From Flavobacterium pectinovorum (GTDB lineage Bacteria; Bacteroidota; Bacteroidia; Flavobacteriales; Flavobacteriaceae): 64,000 nucleotides of DNA. The DNA lies in assembly GCF_022802975.1 (NCBI RefSeq), contig NZ_JAFEVZ010000008.1:171782-235781 (forward strand), written 5' to 3'. Numbering within the stretch: the stretch's first letter is position 1; the number at the start of each line of letters is the position of its first letter. The notes under the pieces were generated by a model. That model made no database searches. It was not told where the DNA came from and was given only the letters and a program-made list of their open reading frames with translations. The translations under genes and the position numbers were made by a program. Of this stretch, positions 45,089-52,613 are shown piece after piece.

Positions 45089-45472
45089 TTAATTTTTAGA
45101 ATGACCTGATTGTTTTGATGCAAAATACATTACTATAATAATGTAAAGTTCGGTTATGCATGCCGGTAATAAATCATTTGTGTAACCGTCAAATAGTACG
45201 CTGATAATTCTGCAAATCAATATTACACTTATTAGTAATAAAGACGCTTGATACCAGGTTTTATTTTTGGTAATTAAACCCATAAGCATTATTAAACTGC
45301 CTCCTATGAGCATGCCTCCGATTGCTCCTCTAAAGGTACTGTAAGTCATTATGCTTAATGGTTTAATGCCATACAATTCAAAAGTATTTAAAGGAGCAAA
45401 TACATTTACTGCACCTAAAACCAATAAAGGGAGAATTGCCAGTACTACTAAAATATTGATTAGTTGTTTCAT
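45089..45472 (-). CDS. small DUF4345-like membrane protein
   Basis: A 127-residue protein with four transmembrane helices. The motif FELYGIKPLSIMTYSTFRGAIGGMLIGGSLIMLMGL resembles DUF4345 (a YGI and RGxxGG pattern). Function unknown. It is read in the same direction as the MDR gene upstream but separated by 205 bp that contains a long inverted repeat, so it may have its own promoter. Confidence 0.65.
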   Translation of the reverse strand: MKQLINILVVLAILPLLVLGAVNVFAPLNTFELYGIKPLSIMTYSTFRGAIGGMLIGGSLIMLMGLITKNKTWYQASLLLISVILICRIISVLFDGYTNDLLPACITELYIIIVMYFASKQSGHSKN

Positions 45473-45578
45473 ATGTTGATTTTTATTGTTTTTAATCGGT
45501 CATATGTAATTCGCACATCAACATTGGTGTTAGCGACCAAATTTTGAGTTATGCTCATTTCATTTTTTAATTTTAAAA

Positions 45579-45647
45579 TTTCGCATATATCTGGATTTTG
45601 ACTTCTATATATTTGTACTAAAAGCCATTGTAAAGATATATGCGAAA
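45579..45647. promoter_or_regulatory. 14-bp perfect inverted repeat with 41-bp spacer
   Basis: TTTCGCATATATCT (45579-45592) and AGATATATGCGAAA (45634-45647) are exact complements. The interval contains TATATTTG on the plus strand, a -7-like box that faces away from both neighbouring genes. It may be a pair of operator sites for the membrane-protein gene, or a large hairpin in the mRNA between the two minus-strand genes. Confidence 0.55.
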
Positions 45648-45677
45648 AGTGTTATAATTATTTATATTTATCTGTTT

Positions 45678-46625
45678 TTAAAGATTGACTACAATCTTAC
45701 CAACAGTCCTGCCTGTTTCTAAATACAAATGTGCTTCTCCCATTTGGTCAAAAGAAAATGTTTTGGAAACGTGCGATTTAACGATGCCATTTTCCAGCAG
45801 TTGTGCAAGCTGCAGCATATTTTCACCAGATGACTGTACAAGCAAAAATGATAAATTGACCTCTTTTGATTTTGCTTTTTCAAGTATTTCGTCGGACAAA
45901 CTGCTGGTTGTAATGGTAATAATTGTACCGCCTTCTTTTATTACCTCTAAAGATTTTAAAATCGTATCGCCTCCAACGGTATCAAGAACAAAATCGACAT
46001 CTGAAACTATTTCCTGAAATTTTTCTGTTGTATAATCTATATGTTGATCTGCTCCATTTTGTAAAACAAATTCCCTGTTTTTCGCCGATGAAGTACCAAT
46101 TACATAAGCGCCAAGATGTTTTGCAATTTGTGTAGCATAGTGGCCAACACCGCCCGATGCTGCGTGAATTAAGACTTTGTCTCCTTTCTTTACGTTTGCT
46201 TTTTCTACCAAAGCCTGCCAGGCTGTAAGGGCGGCAAGTGTAGCCGATGCCGCTTCCTGATGAGAAATATTTTCGGGTTTTAAAGTTAAATGTGCTGATG
46301 GAACTGCAACAAATTCAGCGTAAGCACTTCCTTTTCCAGGAAAATTAGCCATTCCGAAAACATCATCACCTATTTTGAAATCGGTTACCTCATCGCCAAC
46401 TTCCACCACGGTTCCTGACAGATCCCAGCCAATAACAGCCGGTCTTTCTGAACCAAGAATCCAATTTAATGCTCCCTCATTTGATCTTACTTTATAATCA
46501 ATTACGTTTACACTTAATGAAATTGTTTTTACCAAAACTTCATTGGCAGTAATACTTGGTTTTGCGCTTTCTGTATATAACAGATTATCAACACTGCCCG
46601 GTTCGTTTAAAATTATTGTTTTCAT
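45678..46625 (-). CDS. MDR-family NADP-dependent oxidoreductase
   Basis: A 315-residue zinc-less medium-chain reductase. It has GWDLSGTVVEVGDEVTDFKIGDDVFGMANFPGKGSAYAEFV, the coenzyme loop HAASGGVGHYATQIAKHLG and the C-terminus HLYLETGRTVGKIVV. It is the TetR-set counterpart of the MDR at 43819 and probably reduces quinones or enals. It lies 61 bp downstream of the SDR gene in the same transcript. Confidence 0.88.
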   Translation of the reverse strand: MKTIILNEPGSVDNLLYTESAKPSITANEVLVKTISLSVNVIDYKVRSNEGALNWILGSERPAVIGWDLSGTVVEVGDEVTDFKIGDDVFGMANFPGKGSAYAEFVAVPSAHLTLKPENISHQEAASATLAALTAWQALVEKANVKKGDKVLIHAASGGVGHYATQIAKHLGAYVIGTSSAKNREFVLQNGADQHIDYTTEKFQEIVSDVDFVLDTVGGDTILKSLEVIKEGGTIITITTSSLSDEILEKAKSKEVNLSFLLVQSSGENMLQLAQLLENGIVKSHVSKTFSFDQMGEAHLYLETGRTVGKIVVNL

Positions 46626-46686
46626 TTATATTTTTTATTGTTTAAGAATATTTTTTCTAAAATCTCATAAGTAAGGGGCTGAATTT

Positions 46687-47487
46687 CTAATTTATGTTGT
46701 ATCGCTCTGCAGGCTGGCCAGTTTGTGAGCCCTGCAATAATTTTATACGAGCATCTTCATAAGCATCAATTAGATTCTGGTCGTTTACAGAAGGATGCGT
46801 CAGTAATTCGCCTTTATCTAGTCCGGCAAGAATGGCATCAACACATTCTTCGGTTTTCATAATTGTTGACTGCTCCAATGCAGATAAAGGAACACCACCA
46901 ACCTCCCATATTTCGGTTGCAGTAGTAGCAGGATTTACCAATTGAATATGGATATTTGTTCCTTTTACTTCTTCCTGAAGCCCTTTGGTGTACTGAATAA
47001 CAAAACCTTTTGTGCCGCTATATATGGCACTTATAGGTAAGGAATAAAAACCGAGCACTGAAGCTATATTAATTAAGGTTCCTTCGTTTTTCTCTAAAAA
47101 CTGCGGTAAAATAGCATTCGATAATAGCATTAGAGCAGTGATATTTACATTCACCATCTCTTTTTGTTTCTCCACACTAGTCTTAGTAACTGATGTAAGT
47201 GTCGAAGTACCAGCGTTGTTAATAAGTAAAGTTACGCTCTTATCATTTCTTAACTCTTCTGCCACTTTTTCTAAATCTGTATCCAAACCTAAATCTGCAA
47301 CTAAGTTGGTTACCTTAATTCCATATTGGCTTTCCAGTTTTTCAGCAAGTGCATCCAATCTATCCTTACGACGTGCTACTAATTTTAAATCATAACCACG
47401 TTTTGCCAGTCTTTCTGCAAATACCTCACCTAAACCTGATGATGCACCAGTTATTACCGCAGTCCCCATTTTATTGTTTTCTTTCAT
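46687..47487 (-). CDS. short-chain dehydrogenase/reductase
   Basis: A 266-residue SDR with TGASSGLGEVFAERLAKRGYDLKLVARRKDRL, NNAGTSTL, the IASVLGFY serine region and the YSGTKGFVIQYT active-site pair. It belongs to the DltE/YciK-like subgroup that reduces carbonyls. I chose the ATG at 47487 (MKENNKMGTAVITGASSG). An ATG at 47469 would also keep the complete fold, and the longer frame to 47547 crosses the operator. It is divergent from the TetR gene. Confidence 0.88.
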   Translation of the reverse strand: MKENNKMGTAVITGASSGLGEVFAERLAKRGYDLKLVARRKDRLDALAEKLESQYGIKVTNLVADLGLDTDLEKVAEELRNDKSVTLLINNAGTSTLTSVTKTSVEKQKEMVNVNITALMLLSNAILPQFLEKNEGTLINIASVLGFYSLPISAIYSGTKGFVIQYTKGLQEEVKGTNIHIQLVNPATTATEIWEVGGVPLSALEQSTIMKTEECVDAILAGLDKGELLTHPSVNDQNLIDAYEDARIKLLQGSQTGQPAERYNIN

Positions 47488-47520
47488 TTTGAAAATATTT
47501 AAATTATGTGTTTTTTTAAA

Positions 47521-47538
47521 GTAAACAGTTCTGTTTAC
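47521..47538. promoter_or_regulatory. TetR-type operator, site 1
   Basis: The palindrome GTAAACAGTTCTGTTTAC has the form GTAAAC-N6-GTTTAC. It lies in the presumed 5' leader of the SDR gene, just downstream of that gene's predicted start site. Confidence 0.8.
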
Positions 47539-47540
47539 AT

Positions 47541-47576
47541 ATTGCAAATGTAAACCGTTTAGTTTACATTTGCAAT
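47541..47576. promoter_or_regulatory. symmetric bidirectional promoter with TetR operator site 2
   Basis: ATTGCAAATGTAAAC (47541-47555) and its exact complement GTTTACATTTGCAAT (47562-47576) flank CGTTTA. Each strand reads TTG-N20-TACATTTG. On the plus strand this is TTG 47542-47544 and TACATTTG 47565-47572, facing the TetR gene. On the minus strand it is CAA 47573-47575 and CAAATGTA 47545-47552, facing the SDR gene. The central GTAAAC-N6-GTTTAC (47550-47567) is the same operator as site 1. Confidence 0.85.
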
Positions 47577-47591
47577 AAATTTTTTTTATTC

Positions 47592-48176
47592 ATGGAAAAA
47601 AAAACAAATCAAGTTTCAAAAGCCCAAAAAAGGGAGGAAATGATTAAAAGTGCTTATGCCATTTTTTACAAAAACGGTTTTCATGCCACCGGTGTAGATA
47701 CCATCGTTGATAGTACTGGAATATCCAAACGAACACTTTATAAACACTTCACATCAAAAGAGGGACTCATTCTTGCTGCAGTTAATTATTATCACCAAAT
47801 CATGTATGGAGCAATAGCTGATTATATAGAAAAACCTGTATTAGATAATCCGGTTGATAAGGCTTTAATGATTTTTGACTTTCTTTCAGAACTGGTGGAT
47901 GCCGGCAATCTTTATGGCTGCTTTGCAATGAATGCAAAAACAGAATATGCGCACAAGGCAGCAGAAATAGAATTAGCTTGTGATGTCCACACAAATGCCT
48001 TAAAGGGACTCATTGAAAAGTATCTAGTAGAAGCAGAAATTAAAGAAAGTGAATCGCTTGCTATCCAAATTATCATGTTGTTTGAAGGGGCAATACTGCG
48101 AAGCAAAGGGACTGAAAGTTCTTTGCCAATTCAATTAGCCAAGTCTGCCGCTAAAGTACTTTGTAATCAATATTAA
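47592..48176 (+). CDS. TetR/AcrR-family transcriptional repressor
   Basis: A 194-residue regulator. The N-terminal helix-turn-helix spans about 16-60 (REEMIKSAYAIFYKNGFHATGVDTIVDSTGISKRTLYKHFTSKEGLILAAV). The C-terminal ligand-binding domain resembles the TetR_C_6/YxaF group. It is expected to bind the GTAAAC-N6-GTTTAC sites at 47521 and 47550, repressing itself and the divergent SDR-MDR genes. It carries Cys residues in the ligand domain (YGCFAMN, ELACDVH), so a small electrophile could be the inducer (speculative). Confidence 0.9.
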   Translation: MEKKTNQVSKAQKREEMIKSAYAIFYKNGFHATGVDTIVDSTGISKRTLYKHFTSKEGLILAAVNYYHQIMYGAIADYIEKPVLDNPVDKALMIFDFLSELVDAGNLYGCFAMNAKTEYAHKAAEIELACDVHTNALKGLIEKYLVEAEIKESESLAIQIIMLFEGAILRSKGTESSLPIQLAKSAAKVLCNQY

Positions 48177-48214
48177 GGCGGTTTTAAAAAATATGAAAAG
48201 CAGTATAAAACAAA

Positions 48215-48246
48215 AAAGCCTGCAAATCTTACGATTTGTAGGCTTT
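48215..48246 (+). terminator. intrinsic terminator after the TetR gene
   Basis: AAAGCCTGCAAATC pairs with GATTTGTAGGCTTT (one G-T type mismatch) around a 4-base loop. A T run follows a few bases later. It also stands between TetR and the converging tRNA-Tyr gene. Confidence 0.8.
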
Positions 48247-48310
48247 ACCATGTTTTTTTGGTTTTTTTGAAAAGATTGAAAAACTTTCGTTTCGGCTTCT
48301 TTTACCCTTT

Positions 48311-48394
48311 TGGTGGGGAGAGCAGGATTCGAACCTGCGAAGTTCACACAGCAGATTTACAGTCTGCCCTCGTTGGCCGCTTGAGTATCTCCCC
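48311..48394 (-). tRNA. tRNA-Tyr (anticodon GTA)
   Basis: On the minus strand the gene reads GGGGAGATACTCAAGCGG and ends CTCTCCCCACCA. It has a long variable arm, the anticodon loop CTGTAAA and the T-loop GGTTCGAATCC. The CCA end is encoded. Length is 84 bases. A strong promoter lies upstream at 48434-48463. Confidence 0.97.
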
Positions 48395-48433
48395 GATCTC
48401 AGTTTTGTTGTGCTTTGTTCTTCTAAGCAGTTG

Positions 48434-48463
48434 CAAATATAGGAACGTTTTCTGCATTTACAA
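48434..48463 (-). promoter_or_regulatory. promoter of tRNA-Tyr
   Basis: On the minus strand TTG, a 19-base spacer and TATATTTG form an exact Bacteroidota vegetative promoter. The mature tRNA starts 40 bp downstream. Confidence 0.9.
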
Positions 48464-48755
48464 ACAAAAAATGAACTTAATTTTAAGTTATTTTTTAATT
48501 AGCTGGTATTGAATAAAATAATATTAAAAGATAAATCTTTTTTTTTCTTTAAGACCTGAAATTTCTTTTTTTATGAGATTTACCAGTCTAATTCATTAAG
48601 AAAAAACGTTTTTTTATGTATCAAGTTTTGGTTTATATAATTTAAACGATAATTTGAGCCCGTTGACGAGTATATTTCATAAAAATTAGTTTTTTACCTA
48701 ATTTTAATAGTACTAGAATGATAAAATTGTTTTTAATCCTTAAAAATTAGCTATC
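48464..48755. other. AT-rich gap upstream of the first LamG gene
   Basis: No gene and no strong palindrome beyond AAAAAACGTTTTTT (about 48601-48615). It must contain the promoter of the LamG gene at 48756, which I cannot assign. Confidence 0.3.
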
Positions 48756-49658
48756 ATGAAAAAACTACTACTTATGTTAATCATCATTGTCACTTTTAAT
48801 GTTGATGCTCAGGAACCAATTCAGGAATTTAATTTTAACGGAACACTTCATAACACTCAAAATACCATAACTTTTATGGGAGACGGGAATTATGTTATGG
48901 ACAGGATGGGAATAACCAAAAGTGCCCAAAGACTCACAAATAAATCATTAGAAGCTATAATTGATAATCTTCCTCAGGGCTCGGGTTCAAGAACAATATC
49001 GATATGGGTCAAAATGAACGACATCACTGTTGCAAATTATATTTGGGGATATGGAACACCGTATAACGCTCAGTATTGTGGCTTATTGCATCAGGGAACA
49101 ACAACCTCAAATGCAAATTTGAATTTTGCCGGATGGGGTGCCTCAAATGATATTATTATCAATGTTGATATAGCTAAAAATACCTGGTATCAATATAGTA
49201 TTACTTTTGATGGAAAAGTTTCAAAAATATACAGAAATGGATCGCTATTGAAGACAGTTAGTGGAGTTTTCCGTGATACAAAAGGGATAATCTTTAAATT
49301 AGGAGAGGTAAATAGGGTAGTGGGAATCAATGCCGACATTGATGATTTAAAAATATACGACATCGCTTTATCAGATGAAGAAATAGTTTCATTATACAAT
49401 AGTTCAAAACCAGTCGTTCAGGTAGTTTTGGCAACAGCAATAAAATCTTCAAAAACGGCAGTATCCACAAAAAGCACAAATACATCTAAAAGCACTGGTG
49501 CAAAAACAAATGATATAGCTGCGAAAAACATTGAAGTTTTTTCTCAGGGCCAAAAAGTTTTAAATGGCGATCAGCAAATGAACATAAGCGAATTACCAGA
49601 AGGTACTTATTTATTAAAAATTACTAATGATACTTCTAAAAAAATAACTGCAAAATAA
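48756..49658 (+). CDS. secreted LamG-like protein, copy 1
   Basis: A 300-residue secreted protein: signal peptide about 1-18, then a LamG/concanavalin-like jelly-roll (EFNFNGTLHNTQNTITFMGDGNYVMDR to ADIDDLKIYDIALSDEEIVSLYNSS, about 23-218). A Ser/Thr/Lys-rich linker follows (KSSKTAVSTKSTNTSKSTGAK). The tail resembles the second half of a T9SS type A sorting domain (IEVFSQGQKVLNG, then ISELPEGTYLLKITND). The usual PNP start of that domain is absent. It is a tandem paralogue of the next gene. Carbohydrate binding or adhesion is a guess. Confidence 0.8.
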   Translation: MKKLLLMLIIIVTFNVDAQEPIQEFNFNGTLHNTQNTITFMGDGNYVMDRMGITKSAQRLTNKSLEAIIDNLPQGSGSRTISIWVKMNDITVANYIWGYGTPYNAQYCGLLHQGTTTSNANLNFAGWGASNDIIINVDIAKNTWYQYSITFDGKVSKIYRNGSLLKTVSGVFRDTKGIIFKLGEVNRVVGINADIDDLKIYDIALSDEEIVSLYNSSKPVVQVVLATAIKSSKTAVSTKSTNTSKSTGAKTNDIAAKNIEVFSQGQKVLNGDQQMNISELPEGTYLLKITNDTSKKITAK

Positions 49659-49706
49659 ATGCACTATAAAATTACATTTATCTACGAATAGTTTTGATTG
49701 GTCTGT

Positions 49707-49740
49707 AAAAGCTTTCTGTGATTAACGCGGAAAGCTTTTT
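49707..49740 (+). terminator. intrinsic terminator after LamG copy 1
   Basis: AAAAGCTTTC pairs with GAAAGCTTTT across a 13-base loop and is followed by T. The two LamG genes are therefore probably separate transcripts. Confidence 0.8.
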
Positions 49741-50001
49741 ATAAAAAATCTTTTGAATTGAGTTAAAAGTTAATTTATTGAATTAACCGTATTTATACGT
49801 AAGAATAGTGCTTTTTTATTTTGTAAAATTTAAATATTTGATAAAATTATAAGAAAAAAAATAAAAATAAGATAATTTAATTTATTCTTTTCCTGTATTT
49901 CAACGGTTTTTTGATGTTGTTTATCGAATAAATTTCTTTGTAAATCGGGTTAGTGATATTTTGGTAGTATTAAAATGATTAATATTTTAACACAGAATAT
50001 C
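49741..50001. other. AT-rich gap upstream of the second LamG gene
   Basis: No gene and no strong palindrome. It is a long A/T-rich stretch that must contain the second gene's promoter. Like the first LamG gene, the second start is preceded by ATC (ATCATGAAAAAA). Confidence 0.3.
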
Positions 50002-50910
50002 ATGAAAAAAATATTACTTACATTGATGATAGCCTTTTCTGCTAATATTGAAGCTCAGATACCTATTCACGAATTTAATTTCAACGGAACATTACATAAT
50101 ACAGAAAATACCATATCTTTTATGGGAACAGAAAATTATGTAAGCGATAGAATGGGGAATGAAAAAAGCGCACAAAGATTAACAAATAAAGCATTAGAGG
50201 CTGTAATTGATAATCTTCCGCAGAATGATGCAGCAAGAACGGTAACAATTTGGATTAAAATGAACGATATTTCTTCTCCAAATTATATATGGGGATATGG
50301 AACAGCATATAATGCTCAATATTTCGGGTTGCTTCAACAAGGCACAACGTCTTCAAATTCTGATTTAAGTTTGGCAGGTTGGGGAGCTTCAAATGATCTT
50401 TTAGTTAATATTCCTTTAGTTAAAAATACATGGTATCAGTACAGTATTACTTTTGATGGTAATACTTCAAAAATATACAGAAATGGCGAATTGTTAAAAT
50501 ACATCAAAGGAATGTCCCGTGATACAAGAGGAACCGTTTTTAAATTAGGTGAAATCAATACAACAATAGGGATTAATGCTGATTTTGATGAGCTGAAAAT
50601 TTATAATACTGCTCTGTCTGATAAAGAAATATATGATTTATATAACACTTCAAAACAACTTGAAAGTGTAGTAGTTATAGATTCAAAAAAAAATACTGCG
50701 ACTAAAAAAGATAATGAAAAAAAACAGTCAGAATCAGCTATTTCGACAGCAAAGCCGGTTGTCTTAAATTCAAAAAAAGTAGAGATATTTTCTCAGGGAC
50801 AAAAAGTACTAAGTAATAATACACAGGAAATAAATATAAATCAACTCCCTGAAGGTACTTACTTATTAAAAGTTACCAATCTGCCATCTAAAAAAAATAT
50901 ATCTAAATAA
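50002..50910 (+). CDS. secreted LamG-like protein, copy 2
   Basis: A 302-residue paralogue of the preceding gene with the same layout: signal peptide MKKILLTLMIAFSANIEA, a LamG jelly-roll (EFNFNGTLHNTENTISFMGTENYVSDR to ADFDELKIYNTALSDKEIYDLYNTS), a lysine-rich linker, and the half sorting-domain tail (VEIFSQGQKVLSN, INQLPEGTYLLKVTN). I chose the ATG at 50002 because it begins the signal peptide; an ATG at 49975 adds nine residues. The jelly-roll is clearly more conserved between the copies than the linker. Confidence 0.8.
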   Translation: MKKILLTLMIAFSANIEAQIPIHEFNFNGTLHNTENTISFMGTENYVSDRMGNEKSAQRLTNKALEAVIDNLPQNDAARTVTIWIKMNDISSPNYIWGYGTAYNAQYFGLLQQGTTSSNSDLSLAGWGASNDLLVNIPLVKNTWYQYSITFDGNTSKIYRNGELLKYIKGMSRDTRGTVFKLGEINTTIGINADFDELKIYNTALSDKEIYDLYNTSKQLESVVVIDSKKNTATKKDNEKKQSESAISTAKPVVLNSKKVEIFSQGQKVLSNNTQEININQLPEGTYLLKVTNLPSKKNISK

Positions 50911-50953
50911 AGGTCTTAGATACTTATCAAAAGGTTTCTTTTACCAAAGAACA

Positions 50954-50990
50954 AGAAAGGCTATCCTTTACGAATAGCCTTTCTCTTTTT
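50954..50990 (+). terminator. intrinsic terminator after LamG copy 2
   Basis: AGAAAGGCTAT pairs exactly with ATAGCCTTTCT around a 9-base loop and is followed by CTTTTT. Confidence 0.9.
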
Positions 50991-51600
50991 ATTCTAGTTT
51001 TAAAAAATTGTAATTAAAAAAAAACAGAAATAAAATAATCCTTAAATTTTAATGTATTGTAAAAAGTAAAAATTTTACGAATTTTAAGATTTACTTTTTT
51101 TAAACGTATGTCTTTTAAATAATCTATACATTTTATTCAAAAACAATCAATTAATTTCACGGCTTACCCTTTGGTTTTGAAATATTTTTACAGAAAGTCT
51201 TCAATTTTAATTTTCATCTATCGTACTCTTTCTTTTGGTAAATTGAATAAACATTTCTAGTGTTTAACCCTCGGTGTTACTATCTTTTTCTTGAAGTTGA
51301 AACATATGAATAAATCATTTGCTCATTATTTTTTGTTTTATAATTAAAAACCATTAAAAAATGAGCGACAAATTTTTTAATTTTTCTCAAAAAAAGTCAT
51401 TTTTTAGGTTAATAAATCAGTGAAAGAAAATCAATCTCTAAATCAATAAATAAAATGTATCTTATTGATTTCTAGGTTGTAAAATTACTTATTATTTTTA
51501 AATACAAGTGTTAAAAAATGTTATTTTTTATTTTTGAGACATAATTATCTTCAAAATTTGATTTAGAAAAAAGACTTGCTTAGAATTGAGTAGGTAAAAA
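50991..51600. other. 610-bp AT-rich non-coding region
   Basis: No ORF of note and no clear hairpin. It separates the LamG genes from menB. Confidence 0.3.
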
Positions 51601-51623
51601 TGTAAAAATGGTTTATTTTTACA
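51601..51623. promoter_or_regulatory. palindrome upstream of menB
   Basis: TGTAAAAAT-ggttt-ATTTTTACA has 9-base perfect arms and lies 32 bp before the menB start. It could be an operator or a leader hairpin; no consensus promoter is clear here. Confidence 0.5.
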
Positions 51624-51654
51624 CTGATAATTATTTAAAACAAAATAAATAGAA

Positions 51655-52488
51655 ATGGATTGGATAACTGCCAGAGAATTCGAAGATATAACCTATAAAA
51701 AATGTAACGGAGTCGCGAGAATAGCTTTTAACAGACCAAATGTTAGAAATGCTTTTCGCCCAAAAACAACCTCCGAATTATACCAGGCCTTTTATGACGC
51801 ACAAGAAGATACTTCAATAGGAGTGGTTTTGCTTTCGGCTGAAGGACCATCAACAAAGGATGGAGTATATTCTTTTTGCAGCGGAGGAGATCAAAATGCA
51901 CGAGGGCATCAGGGTTATGTGGGAGATGATGGACAGCACCGTTTAAATATTCTTGAAGTACAGCGATTGATTCGTTTTATGCCAAAAGTAGTTATTGCGG
52001 TTGTTCCGGGTTGGGCAGTTGGCGGTGGTCATAGTTTGCACGTAGTTTGCGACATGACTTTGGCGAGTAAAGAACATGCTATTTTTAAACAAACAGATGC
52101 AGATGTAACCAGTTTTGATGGAGGATACGGTTCTGCTTACCTGGCTAAAATGGTAGGACAGAAAAAAGCACGTGAAATTTTCTTTTTGGGAAGAAATTAT
52201 TCAGCTCAGGAAGCAATGGATATGGGAATGGTAAATGCAGTAATTCCACATGACGAATTAGAAGCTACTGCTTACGAATGGGCGCAGGAAATTCTTCAAA
52301 AATCACCAACTTCTATAAAAATGCTAAAATTTGCCATGAACTTGACAGATGACGGAATGGTTGGACAACAGGTTTTTGCAGGCGAAGCAACACGTCTCGC
52401 TTATATGACCGAAGAAGCAAAAGAAGGACGAAATGCCTTTTTAGAAAAAAGAAAGCCTAATTTTGGCGAGAATAAATGGTTGCCATAA
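51655..52488 (+). CDS. menB: 1,4-dihydroxy-2-naphthoyl-CoA synthase
   Basis: A crotonase-fold enzyme that closes the naphthoquinone ring in menaquinone synthesis. VARIAFNRPNVRNAFRPKT, SFCSGGDQNARGHQGYVGDDG, VPGWAVGGGHSLHVVCDMTLAS and TDADVTSFDGGYGSAYLAKMVGQKKAREIFF are nearly invariant in the family. It has 277 residues, the family's length. It is separated from menD by about 28 kb but lies directly upstream of menA. Confidence 0.96.
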   Translation: MDWITAREFEDITYKKCNGVARIAFNRPNVRNAFRPKTTSELYQAFYDAQEDTSIGVVLLSAEGPSTKDGVYSFCSGGDQNARGHQGYVGDDGQHRLNILEVQRLIRFMPKVVIAVVPGWAVGGGHSLHVVCDMTLASKEHAIFKQTDADVTSFDGGYGSAYLAKMVGQKKAREIFFLGRNYSAQEAMDMGMVNAVIPHDELEATAYEWAQEILQKSPTSIKMLKFAMNLTDDGMVGQQVFAGEATRLAYMTEEAKEGRNAFLEKRKPNFGENKWLP

Positions 52489-52500
52489 ATTAATATAATT

Positions 52501-52592
52501 GTTTCAGGTTTCAAGTTTCATGTTATCCGTTCTGTAAAAAACCTGAAACCTGAAACCTGAAACCTGAAACCTGAAACTTGAAACCTGAAACA
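52501..52592. repeat. CCTGAAA tandem repeat and palindrome between menB and menA
   Basis: GTTTCAGGTTTCAAGTTTCA (52501-52520) is followed by GTTCTGTAA and then seven consecutive 7-mers (52542-52590), six CCTGAAA and one CTTGAAA. The repeats are complementary to the left part, so a long hairpin can form in several registers. The words match the argC-argD repeat at 2602-2735. Confidence 0.9.
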
Positions 52593-52613
52593 AAATAAAA
52601 CTAAAAAAACATA

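Noticed and set aside
52542..52590. CCTGAAA array as a CRISPR
   Set aside because: The unit is 7 bp with no spacers and no cas genes nearby, so it is a simple tandem repeat.
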